Below, piece by piece: positions 8,203-15,743 of a stretch of 64,000 nucleotides of DNA (positions within the stretch are counted from its first letter, which is position 1; every line of letters starts with the position of its first letter). Both the position numbers and the translations under genes were made by a program. Under the pieces are notes generated by a model, which was given only the letters and a program-made list of their open reading frames with translations, did not search any database and was not told where the DNA came from. The stretch comes from JAJTDS01 sp964202895 (lineage in GTDB: Bacteria > Pseudomonadota > Alphaproteobacteria > Rickettsiales > UBA1997), in NCBI GenBank assembly GCA_964202895.1, contig CAXNJM010000002.1:62001-126000 (forward strand). Reading direction: 5' to 3'.

Positions 8203-9987
8203 ATGAAAAACGAACATAATATTATTGCTGCCACTATTTTGTCTGCAATTGTTCTATTGGGCTGGTCTTGGTTTTATGAAAAGCCAAAAGCAGAGAGAAT
8301 AGCAAAGCAAAAAGCTTTTATGCAATCTCAAAATTTTCAATCTAATGGCGATTCCGCTTTATCTTCAGTTTCTAGCGATAAAAACCTAAAAAATATTGAT
8401 TCTACAATCAGTAGTAGCCTGCCTTCTCTTGCGAATACTCAAAATAATTTATTAATTCAAGATAGAAAAGAACAAATTGCAAAAACTGCTCAAGATAGAG
8501 TGCTGATTGATAACGGCACAGTTAAAGGTTCTATTTATCTTAAAGGGGCAAGATTCGATGACTTAACATTGTCTCAACATTTCACTGATTTAACTAAAAA
8601 AGATCCCGTAGTTTTATTCGCTCCAAATAACAGTAGAGAGCGATATTTTGTTGATTTTGGATGGGTGGCAAATCAGCATGAGGGTCAAAATATCGATATG
8701 CCAAATTCTGAAACATTGTGGGTTGCTAATCGTAAAAAGCTTGAAATTAATAGTCCTGTAACATTAAGTTGGAAAAATCGTCAAAATATTGAGTTTATTA
8801 TTAAGATTGAAATTGATAAAGATTATCTAATCTCCTTAACACAACAAATTAATAATAATTCAGATAAGGCAATTAGAGTGGCTAGTTATGGCAGAATAAA
8901 CCGCGCCCTAGGAAAAGTCGATAAATCAAATTACATTCTCCATGAGGGTCCAATTGTTGAATTGGATGGCAGAATAACCGAAACTTCCTACGAAAAGCTT
9001 GTTAAAATCAAAAAACAAGCATTTCAAAATTCTGTAGAAAAAGAAAAATCAAATATTTGGCTAGGATTTAGTGATAAATATTGGCTTAGTGCGATTGTTC
9101 CAGCTGGCAAGACTTCTTATCAAATTGATTTTAAGCAACAAGATTTAAATAATTTGAAAAATTTTGTGGTGCAATTCTTATCTGATGAATTTATTGTCGA
9201 TGCTAAAAGTAGCAATATTTTTCAACAGCATTTATTTGCTGGGGCAAAGAATGTAAAGCTTCTTGATTATTATGCAAAAAAACTCTCTTTGAAGCTATTT
9301 GACCGTGCGATTGATTTTGGTTGGTTCTACTTTTTAACGAAGCCTTTCTTTTTTGTTGTTGATTTTTTATATGAAATTTTAAAAAACTTTGGATTGGCAA
9401 TTCTTGTAATGACTATTCTGGTTAAATTGGCTTTATTTCCAATGGCGAATAAATCATTTGCGGCAATTGCAAAAATGAAGAAGTTACAGCCGAAAATTGG
9501 AAAGTTGCGAGAACAATATGGTGGCGATAAAATTCAATTAAATAAAGAATTGATGGAGCTTTATAAAAGAGAAAAAGTTAACCCTGCCGCAGGATGTCTG
9601 CCAATAATAATCCAAATTCCAGTATTCTTTGCTCTTTATAAGGTGTTGTTCGTTACTCTTGATATGAGGCATGCTCCATTTTACGGCTGGATAAAAGATC
9701 TCTCTGTATCTGACCCTACTTCGATTTTTAATTTATTTGGCTTGTTACCGTTTCCTGCTTTTATCAATATTGGTATATGGCCAATTTTGATGGGAGTAAC
9801 GATGATTATACAGCAAAAGCTTAACCCCACAACCACCGACCCAATTCAGGCAAAAATATTCAAATTAATGCCTTATGTCTTAACCGTAGTGTTGGCTAAT
9901 TTTCCTGCGGGGCTAGTTATATACTGGACTTGGAGCAATATATTGTCAATTCTACAGCAATGGTTAATTGTTAAAAAGCATCGTTAA
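8203..9987 (+). CDS. yidC: Membrane protein insertase YidC
   Basis: This 594-aa protein has an N-terminal membrane anchor (about 7-24) and a large periplasmic beta domain (about 60-350). The conserved Oxa1/YidC core near 370-590 contains KMKKLQPKIGKLREQYGG and NPAAGCLPIIIQIPVF. It inserts and folds inner-membrane proteins with or without SecYEG. Length is normal for a Gram-negative YidC. It leads a compact plus-strand run: yidC, ccmC (11-base gap), ferredoxin and yebC. Confidence 0.97.
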   Translation: MKNEHNIIAATILSAIVLLGWSWFYEKPKAERIAKQKAFMQSQNFQSNGDSALSSVSSDKNLKNIDSTISSSLPSLANTQNNLLIQDRKEQIAKTAQDRVLIDNGTVKGSIYLKGARFDDLTLSQHFTDLTKKDPVVLFAPNNSRERYFVDFGWVANQHEGQNIDMPNSETLWVANRKKLEINSPVTLSWKNRQNIEFIIKIEIDKDYLISLTQQINNNSDKAIRVASYGRINRALGKVDKSNYILHEGPIVELDGRITETSYEKLVKIKKQAFQNSVEKEKSNIWLGFSDKYWLSAIVPAGKTSYQIDFKQQDLNNLKNFVVQFLSDEFIVDAKSSNIFQQHLFAGAKNVKLLDYYAKKLSLKLFDRAIDFGWFYFLTKPFFFVVDFLYEILKNFGLAILVMTILVKLALFPMANKSFAAIAKMKKLQPKIGKLREQYGGDKIQLNKELMELYKREKVNPAAGCLPIIIQIPVFFALYKVLFVTLDMRHAPFYGWIKDLSVSDPTSIFNLFGLLPFPAFINIGIWPILMGVTMIIQQKLNPTTTDPIQAKIFKLMPYVLTVVLANFPAGLVIYWTWSNILSILQQWLIVKKHR

Positions 9988-9998
9988 TATTTTAGATA

Positions 9999-10706
9999 AT
10001 GATAAATTTTCTTCATTTAAAAAATTTTAATCAGTTAAGTCGCCTTTTGCTTCTTGCTTTGTCGCCAATTTTAATATTGTTAATTTATTTAACTGGAGTT
10101 GCGATTATCAATTCTCCAGTTGATTATCAGCAAGGAAATGCGGTAAAAATCATGTATATTCATGTTCCTTCTGCTTGGATGTCGATGTTAATTTACAGCT
10201 TCTTGGCGATTTTTAATTTATCTGCTTTTATTTTTCGCAATCCATTTTTTTACATAATATCAAGATCAATTGCAATAATCGGTGCAAGCTTTACCGCAAT
10301 TACCCTAATTACAGGTTCGATATGGGGTAAGCCAATTTGGGGAACCTACTGGGCTTGGGATGCTCGCCTTACTTCGATGTTAATTTTATTTTTTTTATAT
10401 CTTAGCTATATAATTTTAATTAATTCTTTTTCTGACCGCGATAAAGCCGATAAAATATCTGCAATTATTGCTATTATTGGTTTTGTCAATATTCCATTTA
10501 TAAAATTTTCAGTTGAATATTGGAGTTCTCTTCATCAGCCAGCTAGTATAATTAGAAGCAAAGGAATCGCGATACATTCTTCAATGCTGAAACCTTTATT
10601 ACTAAGCTTTGCAACTTTTTTAATATTATCTGTTTTGCTTTCTTTAATTAGAATAAAAACTCTAATTAATATCAATAAAATCCATCGTAAACTTAAAATA
10701 AACTAG
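9999..10706 (+). CDS. ccmC: Heme exporter protein CcmC
   Basis: This 235-aa protein has about six membrane spans and the tryptophan-rich periplasmic WWD motif (GTYWAWDARLTS). It is flanked by the two heme-ligand histidines, in YIHVPSAW and SSLHQPAS. CcmC loads heme onto CcmE in cytochrome c maturation system I. The other ccm genes are not in the window, and here it is paired with a ferredoxin gene only 2 bases downstream. Motifs and length are normal. Confidence 0.94.
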   Translation: MINFLHLKNFNQLSRLLLLALSPILILLIYLTGVAIINSPVDYQQGNAVKIMYIHVPSAWMSMLIYSFLAIFNLSAFIFRNPFFYIISRSIAIIGASFTAITLITGSIWGKPIWGTYWAWDARLTSMLILFFLYLSYIILINSFSDRDKADKISAIIAIIGFVNIPFIKFSVEYWSSLHQPASIIRSKGIAIHSSMLKPLLLSFATFLILSVLLSLIRIKTLININKIHRKLKIN

Positions 10707-10708
10707 TT

Positions 10709-11029
10709 ATGACTTATGTTGTTACTGATAATTGTGTGATGTGCAAATACACAGATTGCGTTACAGTTTGCCCCGTTGATTGTTTTTATGAAGGCGAAAA
10801 TATGCTGGTTATTGACCCTGAGGGCTGTATTGATTGTGGAGTTTGTGTTCCAGAATGTCCGGCAGAGGCTATATCTCCTGAATCCGCTAATTTGATTGAA
10901 TGGATAGAGATTAACCGTAAATATGCTAAAGAATGGCCGGTGATTACAAAGAGAAAAGAGCCAATGCCTCAAGCAAAAGATTTTGATGGATTAAAAGATA
11001 AATTTAAGAAATTTTTTAATAATAAATAG
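10709..11029 (+). CDS. fdxA: Seven-iron ferredoxin (FdxA type)
   Basis: This 106-aa soluble electron carrier has cysteine clusters CVMCKYTDCVTVCP near the N-terminus and CIDCGVCVPECP near residues 40-51. They fit one 3Fe-4S and one 4Fe-4S cluster, as in alphaproteobacterial FdxA. The C-terminal half is a short charged extension typical of this type. The start codon is 2 bases after the ccmC stop, which suggests translational coupling. The redox partner is not shown by the context. Confidence 0.93.
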   Translation: MTYVVTDNCVMCKYTDCVTVCPVDCFYEGENMLVIDPEGCIDCGVCVPECPAEAISPESANLIEWIEINRKYAKEWPVITKRKEPMPQAKDFDGLKDKFKKFFNNK

Positions 11030-11040
11030 TTAATTAATAT

Positions 11041-11778
11041 ATGGCAGGACACTCACAATTCGCTAATATTAAGCATCGCAAAGGTGCTCAAGATGCTAAA
11101 AAAGCTAAAATATTTACTAAAATACTAAGAGAAATAACTGTATCCGCAAAATCTGGACAACCAGATCCTAATTTCAATCCTCGCTTAAGAAATGCAATTA
11201 TTGAAGCTAGAAATCATAATTTGCCAAAAGATAGAGTGGAGGCGGCAATTAAAAAAGTTATTGCCGGCAATGATAATGATAATTTTGAAGAAATTCGCTA
11301 TGAAGGTTATGGAATAAACGGTGTCGCTGTAATAGTTGAGGCTCTAACCGATAACCGCAATCGCACTGCTAGCGAGGTGAGGAGTATTTTCGCTAAAAAT
11401 GGCGGTGTTCTTGGTGAAACTGGTTCCGTAGGGTTTTTATTTGAAAGAATAGGAATTATAAAATTTTTCAGAAACAATATGTCAAATGACATTTTTTTTG
11501 ATATAGCAATTGAAGCTGGTGCAAGCGATGTTTATAGCGATGAAGAGTTTCATATTGCGATTACTGATCCGGATAATTTTATCAATAGTCGTGATTTTTT
11601 AATAGAAAAGCTTGGTGATTCAGTGTCTGCAAAGCTCGATTGGAAAGCAAAGAACACTGTTGAGCTTAGTTATGAAAAGGCTCAAACTATTATTAAGATG
11701 ATAGATGCTCTGGAAGATTGCGATGATGTTCAAAATGTAACCGCCAATTATGTTTTTACTGACAATAATGGCGGTTAA
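11041..11778 (+). CDS. yebC: YebC/PmpR family protein
   Basis: This 245-aa cytoplasmic protein opens with the family signature AGHSQFANIKHRKGAQD and continues with RNAIIEARNHNLPKDR and the acidic central motif. YebC homologues were long annotated as transcriptional regulators; a role in translation at proline-rich stretches has been described for some. Length and domain order are normal. It starts 11 bases after the ferredoxin gene and ends convergently with metC (13-base gap). Confidence 0.95.
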   Translation: MAGHSQFANIKHRKGAQDAKKAKIFTKILREITVSAKSGQPDPNFNPRLRNAIIEARNHNLPKDRVEAAIKKVIAGNDNDNFEEIRYEGYGINGVAVIVEALTDNRNRTASEVRSIFAKNGGVLGETGSVGFLFERIGIIKFFRNNMSNDIFFDIAIEAGASDVYSDEEFHIAITDPDNFINSRDFLIEKLGDSVSAKLDWKAKNTVELSYEKAQTIIKMIDALEDCDDVQNVTANYVFTDNNGG

Positions 11779-11791
11779 TTTTTATTTAAAA

Positions 11792-12991
11792 CTACCTTTT
11801 TAATCTTTTAAAGCCTAATTCTAAATCTTCTTTTAAATCTTCAATATCTTCTAGGCCAATATTGATTCTTATGCAGGTTTTGTCGCCAAATTTCCAATTG
11901 GTGGCGGTTCTAATTTTAGAGGCATCAAAAGGCAATATTAAAGATTCATAGCCACCCCAAGAATATCCCATTCCGTAGAGATGAAGCTTATCAAGCATTC
12001 TAGCCAAAGATTCGTTAGAATATTTTTTATCAAGAATTATAGAGAATAATCCTGCCGCACCAGTGAAATCTTGTTTCCAAAGGCTGTAACTGGAGTCGGA
12101 TTCAAGGGCGGGGTATAAAACTTTTTCAACATCATCTCTTGCCTCTAGCCACTTTGCGATTGCAAGGGCAGATTTAAAGCAATGATCCATTCTCAGTTTT
12201 ACTGTTCTCAGGCCTCTTTGCACCATGTAAGAGCAGAATGGCGCTGCCGTAACCGCCATATGGCGAAATGATTCATACATTGTTCTAAAGTGCTTCTCTT
12301 GAACAGTGATTGCTCCCATCATTATATCAGAATGACCATTGATATATTTAGTAAGGGCCATAACTGAAACATCAACTCCATAATCAAGTGGCTTAAAATA
12401 GATACCGCTCGCCCAAGAATTATCAAGAATGGTAACTATATTATGTTTTTTTGCAATCTTGCAAATTGCAGACACATCTTGCACTTCAAAACTCAATGAA
12501 CCGGGGCTTTCCATAAAAATAACTTTAGTATTTTTTTTAATTAGTTTTTTAATATCTTCGCCTATCGATGGATCGTAATAAGTGGTTTCTACTCCTAATT
12601 TCTTTAGAAATTTATCCGCAAAGCTACGAGTTGGGGAATAAGTGTTGTCAACTACTAGCATATGATCGCCTTGCTTTAAAAATGCGACTAATGCAGTGTT
12701 AATGGCAGCAGCTCCTGAAGAGGTGACGAATGTATTGTAGCCATTTTCTATTTCAGCAATTGCTTGCTCAAGGGCAAAATTAGTTTGAGTGCCGTATCTG
12801 CCATATTTTAACTCGTAAGGCTCAACTAAATCATTGTTTGAATAGCCTCTTTCTGCATAGAGAAGATCTTTTAAAGTTGGAAAAACAATGGTAGAGCTTT
12901 GATAAATCGGAGGATTGACCATCCAGCCTTGTTGTTTAGGGTTTCTACCGGCATGAATAATCTTGGTTGATTCTTGATATTTTTTGTCCAT
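11792..12991 (-). CDS. metC: Cystathionine beta-lyase (Cys/Met metabolism PLP enzyme)
   Basis: This 399-aa fold-type I PLP enzyme has the cofactor lysine at K215 in MALTKYINGHSD, the SSGAAAINTAL cofactor-binding loop near 91-101, and the YGRYGTQTN substrate region. The ALTKYINGHSD form fits MetC-type cystathionine beta-lyase better than gamma-synthase. It would convert cystathionine to homocysteine in methionine synthesis. It is a single gene. Its upstream side is interrupted 15 bases from the start by the 512-bp insertion, which may have displaced or supplied its promoter. Confidence 0.88.
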   Translation of the reverse strand: MDKKYQESTKIIHAGRNPKQQGWMVNPPIYQSSTIVFPTLKDLLYAERGYSNNDLVEPYELKYGRYGTQTNFALEQAIAEIENGYNTFVTSSGAAAINTALVAFLKQGDHMLVVDNTYSPTRSFADKFLKKLGVETTYYDPSIGEDIKKLIKKNTKVIFMESPGSLSFEVQDVSAICKIAKKHNIVTILDNSWASGIYFKPLDYGVDVSVMALTKYINGHSDIMMGAITVQEKHFRTMYESFRHMAVTAAPFCSYMVQRGLRTVKLRMDHCFKSALAIAKWLEARDDVEKVLYPALESDSSYSLWKQDFTGAAGLFSIILDKKYSNESLARMLDKLHLYGMGYSWGGYESLILPFDASKIRTATNWKFGDKTCIRINIGLEDIEDLKEDLELGFKRLKR

Positions 12992-13192
12992 AAAATATTT
13001 ATTAGTTAAGGGAGCCTCTAAAAATCTAAATTTAACCCAATAAATTTGAACTTCAGAGATTTTTTAGTTTTGAATTTTTAAATTAAAAACTAAGTTCAAA
13101 AAATCTTATTTTTACAGCTTAATTTGGCAAGGTTTTTTAAGTTTTTTTATGAATTTTGGTGAGTTTTTTAGTTCCGTCATCCAGAAAAAAGG

Positions 13193-13276
13193 CAAGGGGT
13201 TGAAGCCACCCCCAAGAATAAAATGCAAGGGGCTGAAGCCCCCCAAGAATAAAATGCAAGGGGCTGAAGCCCCTTG
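13193..13276. repeat. Tandem array of CAAGGGGCTGAAGCCCC palindromes
   Basis: Three copies of a short palindrome (CAAGGGG-TTGAAG/CTGAAG-CCCC) start at 13193, 13226 and 13257. The linker AAGAATAAAATG separates them, giving units of 33 and 31 bases plus a terminal copy ending in CCCCTTG at 13276. The same palindrome, in the TTTCAACCCC form, recurs at 47281-47300 and 47571-47593. Spacers are identical, not unique, so this is not a CRISPR array. Confidence 0.8.
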
Positions 13277-13285
13277 TTGCCGTGT

Positions 13286-13408
13286 TAAGTAGAGAGTGCG
13301 AAACCAACTAACCTGTAATCGTCATCGCGAACCTTACCCTTACCGTCATCCCGACGAAAGTCGGGACCCAGCTTCCTATTTCTGGGCGCCGTTTTACAAC
13401 GGCATGAC
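13286..13408 (-). repeat. Composite hairpin repeat, copy 1 (inverted)
   Basis: Read on the minus strand this tract matches the two later copies near 47.4 and 49.2 kb. It contains a hairpin GCCGTT/AACGGC followed by ATGAC, then CCCAG, then TCCCGA-CTTTCG-TCGGGA followed by TGAC, a second GATGACGAT, and a GTTGGTTTCG...ACTCT stretch. On its plus-strand left it adjoins the CAAGGGG palindromes, the same order as at 47.57 kb. No coding potential. Confidence 0.8.
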
Positions 13409-13530
13409 AAGTATTTTAGGTAGCCGCGGAATCAGCATTGACCGGTCTTTTTTTACCAGTTTATTTGTTCATTGAGCTGAGCCAATGGATCACCAATTTT
13501 GGTGAATTTTTAGAGGTGTCCTTAATTGAT

Positions 13531-14016
13531 TTAGTTGTTTTTTTTGTCGCTTGAAATGCTTAACCATCTACTTCTGGCTCTTGTTCTTCTCGCATCAATT
13601 CGCCCTCTAATTTGTTGAGATCTTTCTTGCATTGCAATTTTTTGACGCCAAATATTTTTATTTGGTGAATTGTTTAATTTCGATATTTCTAAGTCAAGAT
13701 TTTCTTTATTTTTTTTCTTGTTTCTTTCGACGGCTCTTTGTCTTGCATTGCTCATCGCTATTTCGCGATTGCGATCGTGGAGCCTTTTATGATGCATAAT
13801 TATGTTGTCAACGAACCATCTTTTTTTTTGATTCGTTTTTCTGCGATTTAATCTTCTGCTTATGCCAATGCTTCTACCGCTTCTAACATAGCTATACATA
13901 GTATGTGCTAAAGCATGCACTCCAATCTCGTGTAGGAGAGTAGGGTGAGTCGCCACGAAGCTATATGCTTTTAAGCTAACAAGGTTGACTGCTGTAGATA
14001 GGGTTAGATAAAGCAC
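13531..14016 (-). CDS. Unknown basic protein with an HExxxH motif
   Basis: This is a 161-aa frame with a GTG start and a stop 5 bases beyond the mobile element. The N-terminal 60 residues are moderately hydrophobic and contain THPTLLHEIGVHALAHTM. That carries an HExxxH pattern, one residue longer than the classic zincin HExxH, reminiscent of zincin-like modules in large phage or effector proteins. The remaining 100 residues are very rich in Arg, Lys and Asn and look helical and disordered. I recognise no family. It could be a small nucleic-acid-binding or secreted protein, or a remnant of a larger protein. An in-frame stop lies about 24 bases upstream. Confidence 0.45.
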   Translation of the reverse strand: MLYLTLSTAVNLVSLKAYSFVATHPTLLHEIGVHALAHTMYSYVRSGRSIGISRRLNRRKTNQKKRWFVDNIIMHHKRLHDRNREIAMSNARQRAVERNKKKNKENLDLEISKLNNSPNKNIWRQKIAMQERSQQIRGRIDARRTRARSRWLSISSDKKNN

Positions 14017-14121
14017 AAAATTATTTAATCTTAAAAACTAATTTATTGATATTTTTTAAACAGATTAAGCAAATATTTATTTAAAATTTTTAACATCTTT
14101 TTTATTAAAAATTTCAGTTAA

Positions 14122-15300
14122 TCAATCTTTAATTCGAGGAGAAATTATAAGATTAACATTTCCATAATCAAGATTTTTATGATAAGTTTTTTTTGTAAAA
14201 GCTAAAATTAGACCAAAGCAAATAGACATTGCAATCATCGATGAGCCACCATAACTTATAAATGGCAGTGTCATGCCTTTAGTGGGAAATAGCTTTAGAC
14301 TTACTGCGATATTGATTGCAAGCTGTATTGCAAATTGAAATATTAATCCAGACAGTGCTAGATAAATAAAGCGATCATTTTCTAGGCGAATTTTATTAAT
14401 AATTCTTGTAATTAAATAAAGAAAAATAAATATTAATAAAATGCAGGAAATTATCCCATATTCTTCGCCGATAACGGCAAATATAAAATCGGTATGAGCA
14501 TCTGGAATATAGCTTTTTACCACTCCATTTCCCGGCCCTGTTCCAAATAGACCTCCATTTACAAAGCCGTCAATTGATCTTTCTGCTTGATAGTTTTTGC
14601 CTGATTCAGAGCTGATAAAGCTGGTTAATCTTTCTCTGACATGGGGAAAGGTTATGTAAGCAATGATTGCCCCAATTAATGAAAATAGAGCGAGAATTAT
14701 GATTAGAAATAGCCATATTCCATCAAGAAAAATTTGCAACAGCCACAGAATTGTAAAAGAAAATGACATTCCGATATCGGGTTGAATTGCTACTAATGCT
14801 ACCAGCAGAAAAAATAAACCGAAAGAAAGGGTGTATCTTTTTAACATCGCTAGATTACTGAACTTATCAAGTAATACCGCATTTGCCATGACAAAGAATG
14901 TTTTAGCTAATTCTGAGGGTTGTAGAGTGAAGCCCATTAAAGTTATCCATCTTTTTGAGCCTTTTGCAGAGGAGCCAAATAAAAATACACTAATTAGCAA
15001 AATAAAGGCAATGGTTATTCCGATGTAACTGAATTTTTTTATTTGATTATATTCAAAAGACGATATGATTATAATTATTGAAATTCCAATTATAATAAAC
15101 AGGAATTGTTTTTTTATAAAATAAAATTTATCAACTTCGATTCTTTTTGCGATTGCGGTGCTAGAGCTTACAGTCATTATGAAGCCAAACAAAATTAGTC
15201 CAACAACCAGTAATAGATTTATTTTATCGATATCCATCCACCATCTTCTAATTGTAGCGAGCTTTTCCCTGTCAAATATTTGGTTTGTTAAATTTTGCAT
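14122..15300 (-). CDS. ftsW: Peptidoglycan glycosyltransferase FtsW (SEDS family)
   Basis: This 392-aa protein has about ten membrane spans. Characteristic SEDS elements are GSSAKGSKRWITL, LQPDIG-like VAIQPDIGMS, GPGNGVVKSYIPDAHTDFIFAVIGEE and the C-terminal PFISYGGSS. FtsW polymerises lipid II into septal glycan strands with its partner PBP3. RodA is the alternative; the short SSSTAIA N-terminal segment and the cell-division gene content favour FtsW. It is the last gene of an M23 peptidase-bactofilin-ftsW run, 16 bases after bactofilin. Confidence 0.87.
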   Translation of the reverse strand: MQNLTNQIFDREKLATIRRWWMDIDKINLLLVVGLILFGFIMTVSSSTAIAKRIEVDKFYFIKKQFLFIIIGISIIIIISSFEYNQIKKFSYIGITIAFILLISVFLFGSSAKGSKRWITLMGFTLQPSELAKTFFVMANAVLLDKFSNLAMLKRYTLSFGLFFLLVALVAIQPDIGMSFSFTILWLLQIFLDGIWLFLIIILALFSLIGAIIAYITFPHVRERLTSFISSESGKNYQAERSIDGFVNGGLFGTGPGNGVVKSYIPDAHTDFIFAVIGEEYGIISCILLIFIFLYLITRIINKIRLENDRFIYLALSGLIFQFAIQLAINIAVSLKLFPTKGMTLPFISYGGSSMIAMSICFGLILAFTKKTYHKNLDYGNVNLIISPRIKD

Positions 15301-15316
15301 TTTAAATCAAAAAATA

Positions 15317-15742
15317 TTAGAATTTTTTAAATTGCCCGTCAATTGAGGCTCCATCTTCTACGGTTAAGTTTTGATAAGCTATTTCCCCAAATACCTCCGC
15401 TTTACTGAAAATGTTTAAATTCTTTGCCTTGATGTTTCCAGTAAACTTCCCCCTAATATTAACTTGATTGGCAGATATTTCCCCCTCTACTTTTCCAGTC
15501 TCGCGGATAGAAATACAGTTTCCAATGACATTTCCTTTTATATAACCTTCAATCTCAATTGTTCCTGTTGAATTGATTATGCCTTCTATGCTTAAATTGC
15601 TTGCGATTATTGAGGGCAATGTTTTAAAAGAATTAATAATTTCAAATTTTTTAATAAATCGATTTTCTTTTTTTGGATTTTTAATAACAGATGTATGTTC
15701 CTGAATATCTTTGTTTGAATTTTCTGTTTTGCTGGTTATCAT
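15317..15742 (-). CDS. Bactofilin (polymer-forming cytoskeletal protein)
   Basis: This 141-aa protein has a disordered polar N-terminus and then a right-handed beta-helix core from about residue 45. The core shows the repeating pattern GTIEIEGYIKGNV, GKVEGEISANQVNIRGK and FTGNIKAKNLNI. Bactofilins self-assemble into filaments that localise peptidoglycan enzymes. An M23 endopeptidase encoded immediately upstream (1-base gap) is the classic bactofilin partner, so the pair probably acts in cell-shape control. Confidence 0.93.
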   Translation of the reverse strand: MITSKTENSNKDIQEHTSVIKNPKKENRFIKKFEIINSFKTLPSIIASNLSIEGIINSTGTIEIEGYIKGNVIGNCISIRETGKVEGEISANQVNIRGKFTGNIKAKNLNIFSKAEVFGEIAYQNLTVEDGASIDGQFKKF

Positions 15743-15743
15743 T

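Larger units (their letters stand above)
13010..13521. mobile_element. 512-bp MITE-like insertion with terminal inverted repeats
   Basis: The ends are imperfect 16-bp inverted repeats: GGGAGCCTCTAAAAAT at 13010-13025, and 13506-13521, whose complement reads GGACACCTCTAAAAAT. Thirteen of 16 positions match. Each end is flanked directly by TTAA (13006-13009 and 13522-13525), as a target-site duplication would be. No transposase frame exists inside. This fits a non-autonomous element or a decayed insertion sequence of a DDE family that targets TNA/TTAA; the family itself is inference. The interior carries the palindromic repeat tracts annotated separately. A stretch near 13152-13172 (AATTTTGGTGAGTTTTTTAG) resembles the right end near 13495-13513, hinting at nested insertion. 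Confidence 0.65.

Noticed and set aside
10703..10972. 89-residue antisense frame over the ferredoxin gene
   Set aside because: The plus strand encodes a ferredoxin with all cluster cysteines; the antisense frame is an artefact.
12992..13100. SAM-type riboswitch upstream of metC
   Set aside because: No recognisable riboswitch core was seen; the sequence is the left end of the insertion element with AT-rich inverted stretches.
13193..13276. Possible CRISPR-like array of three palindromic units
   Set aside because: The spacers between units are the same AAGAATAAAATG, units are few and no cas gene is near; this is a plain tandem repeat.
13916..13960. Classical HExxH zinc protease motif in the 161-aa protein
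   Set aside because: The spacing is HExxxH, one residue too long for the classic motif, so enzymatic function was not called.
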